8,104 nt of DNA. Source: Acidimicrobiia bacterium (GTDB lineage Bacteria > Actinomycetota > Acidimicrobiia > IMCC26256 > JAENVU01). Every line of letters begins with the position of its first letter. Within the stretch, counting starts at the first letter, position 1. Shown piece after piece: positions 5,170 through 8,104 of the stretch. A model generated the notes under the pieces. That model searched no databases. It saw only the letters and a program-made list of their open reading frames with translations, and had not been told where the DNA came from. The translations under genes were made by a program, and so were the position numbers. The stretch covers positions 1 through 8,104 of the forward strand of contig JANYLF010000081.1 in assembly GCA_025357995.1 (NCBI GenBank). The letters run 5' to 3'.

Positions 5170-6590
5170 GGACGATCGACACCGAGGTCCTCATCATCGG
5201 ATCCGGCGCCGGTGGCTCGGTCACGGCCGCCCGCCTGGCCGAAGCGGGCCGATCCGTGCTCGTGGCCGAAGAAGGACCGTGGTACGAGCCCGACGCGCAC
5301 GTGCCGTTCTCACTCGACGAGTTCACCGCACGGTACCGCCACCAGGGAGCCTGCGCGGCGTTGGGTAATCCCGGCATCGCCTTCGCCGAGGGCCGGTGCG
5401 TGGGCGGGAGCACCGAGATCAACAGCGGCCTCTACCACCGCCTTCCCGGCTATCTCGCGGCCGAATGGCGCTCCGTCTACTCGATCGCCGACTTCGACGA
5501 CGCGACCTTGGCCCGCTACGCGAGTGAGATCGAACAGACCATCACCATCTCGAACGTGCCCGGGGCGGCCCCACCGTCGTCGGCCGTCCTCCATCGGGGC
5601 GCGACGGCACTCGGATGGCGCAGCGTGGAGTTTGCCCGCGTCTTCGCGTACGACACGAACGGTCGCGGCACCAAGCAAACCATGTCGCGCACGATGATCC
5701 CGCGCGCGATCGCGGCCGGAACCGTGATCCAACCCGACTGCGCAGTGCTCAAGCTGGAGCGGAACGCGCGGCGCGTCACCGGCGCGGTCGCGCAGATCAC
5801 CCTTGGCGACGGGTCGAAGGAGACCGTACGGATCCGCGCCGACGACGTCTTCGTGTGCGGTGGCGCGATTCAATCTCCCGCGCTGCTCCAGCGCAGCGGC
5901 TTTCGTCGCAATATCGGTGGTGGGTTGAAGTTTCATCCCACCGTGAAGGTCGCCGCTCGCTTCACCGAGCCGTACGACCACGACGACGTACCCATGCATC
6001 GCGTCACCGAGTTTGCGCCGTACCTTACGATCGGTGGCTCCGCGAGCCGCCGCGGTCAAGTCGCGCTCGCGATCGCCGACGCCGCGCCGGACCGACTGGA
6101 ATCGGTCATCGAGCAGTGGGAAGACACCGTCGTCTATTACGCGGCCATTCGCAGTCAGGGCAGCGGGCGCGTCACCGCGATTCCCGGCCTGCGCGCACCG
6201 CTCGTCACGTACCACATGACCGACGCCGACATGAGTCGCCTCGCGCGTGGTTTGGTGCATCTGGGCGAGGTGCTTCTCGCGGCCGGCGCCGTCGAGCTGT
6301 TTCCCTCGATCACCGAGGGCCCGATCGTGAGCGACCGGGCCGGACTGGGCGCCTGGTGGGACGCGCTGACGCGCGCGCGGTCCAAGTTGATGACCGTCCA
6401 TCTCACGTCCACCATTCGCATGGGAGAGGCGTCGGAGCGCACCGGCGCCGACAGCTTCGGACGCGTCTGGGAAACCGAGAACCTCTACGTGAACGACGCG
6501 TCGCTGTTGCCGGACGCACCTGGCGTCAACCCGCAGGCCGCCATCATGGCAATCGCGGCTCGCAACGCCGACGCATACCTACAGCGGTAG
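5166..6590 (+). CDS. GMC-family FAD-dependent oxidoreductase
   Basis: This 474-residue flavoprotein probably oxidises an alcohol group to a carbonyl, using FAD and either oxygen or an unknown electron acceptor. The N-terminal dinucleotide-binding motif is VLIIGSGAGG at 8-17, with Glu35 in VLVAEEG contacting the adenosine ribose. GRCVGGSTEINSGLYHR at 76-92 is the FAD-binding motif of the family, and CGGAIQSPALLQRSG at 231-245 fits the second GMC signature. The C-terminal active site has His412 in VHLTSTIRMG and Asn455 in GVNPQAAIMA, the expected His/Asn pair. VNDASLLPDAPG at 442-453 is also typical. It is shorter than fungal and choline-oxidase members (over 500 residues) but in the range of actinobacterial cholesterol-oxidase-like proteins. 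No Tat or Sec signal is present, so it is likely cytosolic or membrane-associated. The GTG start at 5166 overlaps the preceding stop and gives an N-terminus ideally placed before the FAD motif. The substrate is unknown. Confidence -1.
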   Translation: MRTIDTEVLIIGSGAGGSVTAARLAEAGRSVLVAEEGPWYEPDAHVPFSLDEFTARYRHQGACAALGNPGIAFAEGRCVGGSTEINSGLYHRLPGYLAAEWRSVYSIADFDDATLARYASEIEQTITISNVPGAAPPSSAVLHRGATALGWRSVEFARVFAYDTNGRGTKQTMSRTMIPRAIAAGTVIQPDCAVLKLERNARRVTGAVAQITLGDGSKETVRIRADDVFVCGGAIQSPALLQRSGFRRNIGGGLKFHPTVKVAARFTEPYDHDDVPMHRVTEFAPYLTIGGSASRRGQVALAIADAAPDRLESVIEQWEDTVVYYAAIRSQGSGRVTAIPGLRAPLVTYHMTDADMSRLARGLVHLGEVLLAAGAVELFPSITEGPIVSDRAGLGAWWDALTRARSKLMTVHLTSTIRMGEASERTGADSFGRVWETENLYVNDASLLPDAPGVNPQAAIMAIAARNADAYLQR

Positions 6591-7613
6591 ACGCTTCACC
6601 AACTTCAACAGCCCCAACTTCGCGGGCGACTGGTGGTGCGACTTGCCTTCACCACCGAGCGTGGACCGGTTGCGCAAGAACCACTCGTACGAATCGATCA
6701 CCGCCGACGCATTCGAGTGCGCGGGATGCCAGTCCAGTTCCCGTTCGGCCTTGCTCACATCGAACCACAGAGACTCGCCGTAGAGCAGCCAGTGATACGG
6801 GGCGAACGGTACGAGTGACGACTGTCCCAGTACCTGCATCGCCAGCTGCGCCGGCCGCTGGGGTAAGGACACCACGTGCGAACCCGTGGCCGCGTGATCC
6901 ACCAGCTCCTGGAGCGTCTCGCGCATCGTGGCGAACTCGCGACATCCCACGTTGTACGTCTCCGGACCGGGACGCGCCGCGGCGCGCAGGCACGCTTCGG
7001 CCAGATCTTCGGCGTGCACGAACTGGTACGTGTTGTCGCCGGAACCGAGCACGAACACGGGCGCACCGTCGGCCACGAACTCGAACAGGATCGCCATGAT
7101 TCCGAGCCGACCGTGGCCGAGCACAGTGCGCGGCCGCACAATCGTCACGTCGACGCCGGACGCCACCGCGTCGGCACACAAGAATTCGGCTTCGAGCTTG
7201 GCTTTGCCGTAGGCCTCGAGCGGGCGTGCGGGGCTGGTCTCGGTCACCGGATTGTGCTCGGGGATTCCGAAGATCGCGCTCGACGAAGTGTGCACCACTT
7301 TCGCGACGCGCGCATCACGAGCGGCGAGCAAAACGTTGGCCGTGCCGACCACGTTGACCGACCAGAACAACTCGCGGTCCTTCGCGAGCGGCACCTGCGC
7401 CACGTTGTGCAGTACCGAATCGGCACCGACGAAGCACGCCCGCAACGCGTCGAGATCCCGCACGTCGCCGATCACATGCTCGAAGCTGCGATCCTCGGGA
7501 GGATTAATGTCGAACACGACCACCTCGTGACCCTGATCCCGGGCGCGCTCGGCCACGACCGAACCGAAGTACCCCGCTCCACCCGTGATCACAGTGCGCC
7601 GTTTGGCGCTCAC
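6579..7613 (-). CDS. NAD(P)-dependent epimerase/dehydratase, extended SDR family
   Basis: This 344-residue extended short-chain dehydrogenase probably acts on a nucleotide sugar, or on a 3-hydroxysteroid-like alcohol. The cofactor loop TGGAGYFG is at 10-17, with Asp35 in VVVFDI suggesting NAD rather than NADP. VLHNVAQV at 67-74 is the usual fourth-strand region. The catalytic triad is visible as the serine cluster at 110-112, Tyr135 and Lys139 in YGKAK. RPRTVLGHGR at 160-169 and the FVHAEDLAEA segment at 198-207 are typical of epimerases. The C-terminus adds a basic tail (about 318-344, ending KLVKRLPL) beyond the usual core, perhaps for membrane contact. The GTG start overlaps the upstream SDR stop (GTGA). 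The gene ends by overlapping the GMC gene tail-to-tail by 12 bases. UDP-glucose 4-epimerase-like or 3-beta-HSD-like activity is possible; sequence alone does not decide. Confidence -1.
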   Translation of the reverse strand: MSAKRRTVITGGAGYFGSVVAERARDQGHEVVVFDINPPEDRSFEHVIGDVRDLDALRACFVGADSVLHNVAQVPLAKDRELFWSVNVVGTANVLLAARDARVAKVVHTSSSAIFGIPEHNPVTETSPARPLEAYGKAKLEAEFLCADAVASGVDVTIVRPRTVLGHGRLGIMAILFEFVADGAPVFVLGSGDNTYQFVHAEDLAEACLRAAARPGPETYNVGCREFATMRETLQELVDHAATGSHVVSLPQRPAQLAMQVLGQSSLVPFAPYHWLLYGESLWFDVSKAERELDWHPAHSNASAVIDSYEWFLRNRSTLGGEGKSHHQSPAKLGLLKLVKRLPL

Positions 7614-8104
7614 AGGATCTCGCCGTGGTCGAGGCAGTATCGGATGCTCGTGCGCATGCCGTCGAGGAGGCTCGTTTGCGGGTCATAGCCCAACTCGGTG
7701 CGGGCGCGGGTGATGTCGCACGCGATCGTGTCCTTGAGCTCGCCGAGCACATGCACGGGCTGGATGTACTTCCCGCGGCCCTGCAAGAAACTGTCGACCT
7801 TCTCCGCGACCACTCCGACGGCCCGCGGGATCCGCGGTTGGCCGCCGGAAACCTCGAGGCCCTCCGCGGCGAGCGCGTCTCGCACCGTTGCGAGAATCGT
7901 GCGCAACTCGTACGGCTCAGCATCCGCGATCCAATACTCGCGACCCGCGGCGGCGGGCGTCGCCTCGGCGCGGAACAGCCCCTGCACGAGATGATCCGTG
8001 TACACCATCGACCGTTGTTGCGTGCCGTCTCCTAACATTGGGAACCGACCCCGCCGCACGGCTTTGAACCATTGCGATTGCCGCGGTGGTTGATACGGAC
8101 CGTA
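7610..8104 (-). CDS. NAD-dependent epimerase/dehydratase, extended SDR family, C-terminal part (cut by the window edge)
   Basis: Only the last 164 residues are inside the window; the frame stays open to base 8104, so the N-terminal Rossmann half with the cofactor loop and Tyr/Lys pair lies outside. A GTG at 8059 is in frame but is internal: the residues before it, including YGP and QWFKAV, match the substrate-binding region of nucleotide-sugar epimerases and dehydratases. GDGTQQRSMVYTDHLVQG is the conserved segment after the substrate loop. The end, with DITRARTELGYDPQ and a final helix around SIRYCLDHG, is the classic epimerase C-terminus. It overlaps the next SDR by four bases (GTGA), so the two are translationally coupled and probably act in one pathway, for example successive steps on a sugar nucleotide. 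The exact reaction cannot be assigned from the visible half. Confidence -1.
   Translation of the reverse strand, partial: YGPYQPPRQSQWFKAVRRGRFPMLGDGTQQRSMVYTDHLVQGLFRAEATPAAAGREYWIADAEPYELRTILATVRDALAAEGLEVSGGQPRIPRAVGVVAEKVDSFLQGRGKYIQPVHVLGELKDTIACDITRARTELGYDPQTSLLDGMRTSIRYCLDHGEIL

Noticed and set aside
5310..6401. A 363-codon minus-strand open frame inside the GMC gene
   Set aside because: Low-complexity Arg/Gly/Asp/His composition with no domain; it is fully contained in the antisense of a gene with complete GMC motifs.
5615..7099. A 494-codon plus-strand open frame running through the GMC gene into the SDR gene
   Set aside because: The translation is very rich in Arg, Pro and Thr without any recognisable domain, and it crosses two well-supported genes on opposite strands.
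8057..8059. GTG as the start of the rightmost SDR gene
   Set aside because: Conserved SDR residues continue in frame upstream to the window edge, so this is an internal valine codon of a truncated gene.

Overview
The window looks like chromosomal DNA from a GC-rich actinobacterium. The evidence is high GC throughout, GTG starts, tight gene packing with 4-base GTGA overlaps, and protein styles seen in Actinobacteria. An uncultured Acidimicrobiia-type lineage is my best guess, but this rests on protein flavour only; there is no rRNA or other marker to prove it. I see no tRNA, rRNA, CRISPR, insertion sequence, transposase, integrase or attachment site. No gene-free stretch reaches 300 bases; the longest is the 124-base divergent spacer at 2550-2673.

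Layout. (1) Bases 1-645, plus strand: a class II aldolase/adducin-family protein whose true start may lie just outside the window. (2) Bases 662-2549, minus strand: a GT4 glycosyltransferase followed 40 bases later by a COMT/CCoAOMT-like O-methyltransferase; this pair converges on the aldolase. (3) Bases 2550-2673: a divergent control region with several inverted repeats, two of them mutually exclusive. Shine-Dalgarno-like sites fix a GTG start on each side. (4) Bases 2674-6590, plus strand: a compact four-gene run of SAM methyltransferase, GT-C membrane glycosyltransferase (3-base gap), a 103-residue protein I cannot firmly name (12-base gap), and a GMC-type FAD oxidoreductase (GTGA overlap). 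(5) Bases 6579-8104, minus strand: two extended SDR (nucleotide-sugar epimerase/dehydratase-like) genes joined by another GTGA overlap. The upstream one is cut by the window edge, and the downstream one overlaps the GMC gene tail-to-tail by 12 bases.

How the genes may work together (inference). Two glycosyltransferases of different mechanism (cytoplasmic nucleotide-sugar GT4 and membrane lipid-phosphate-sugar GT-C), two methyltransferases, two sugar-nucleotide-type SDRs and a flavin alcohol oxidoreductase suggest synthesis or tailoring of a cell-surface glycan or glycolipid, or of a glycosylated secondary metabolite. No polymerase, flippase, ABC exporter or scaffold-building enzyme is visible, so no product can be named. 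The best lead for something undescribed is the translationally coupled small protein plus GMC oxidoreductase, which may form a two-subunit redox enzyme tied to the membrane glycosyltransferase. Most genes are recognisable members of known families; the novelty, if any, lies in the combination.
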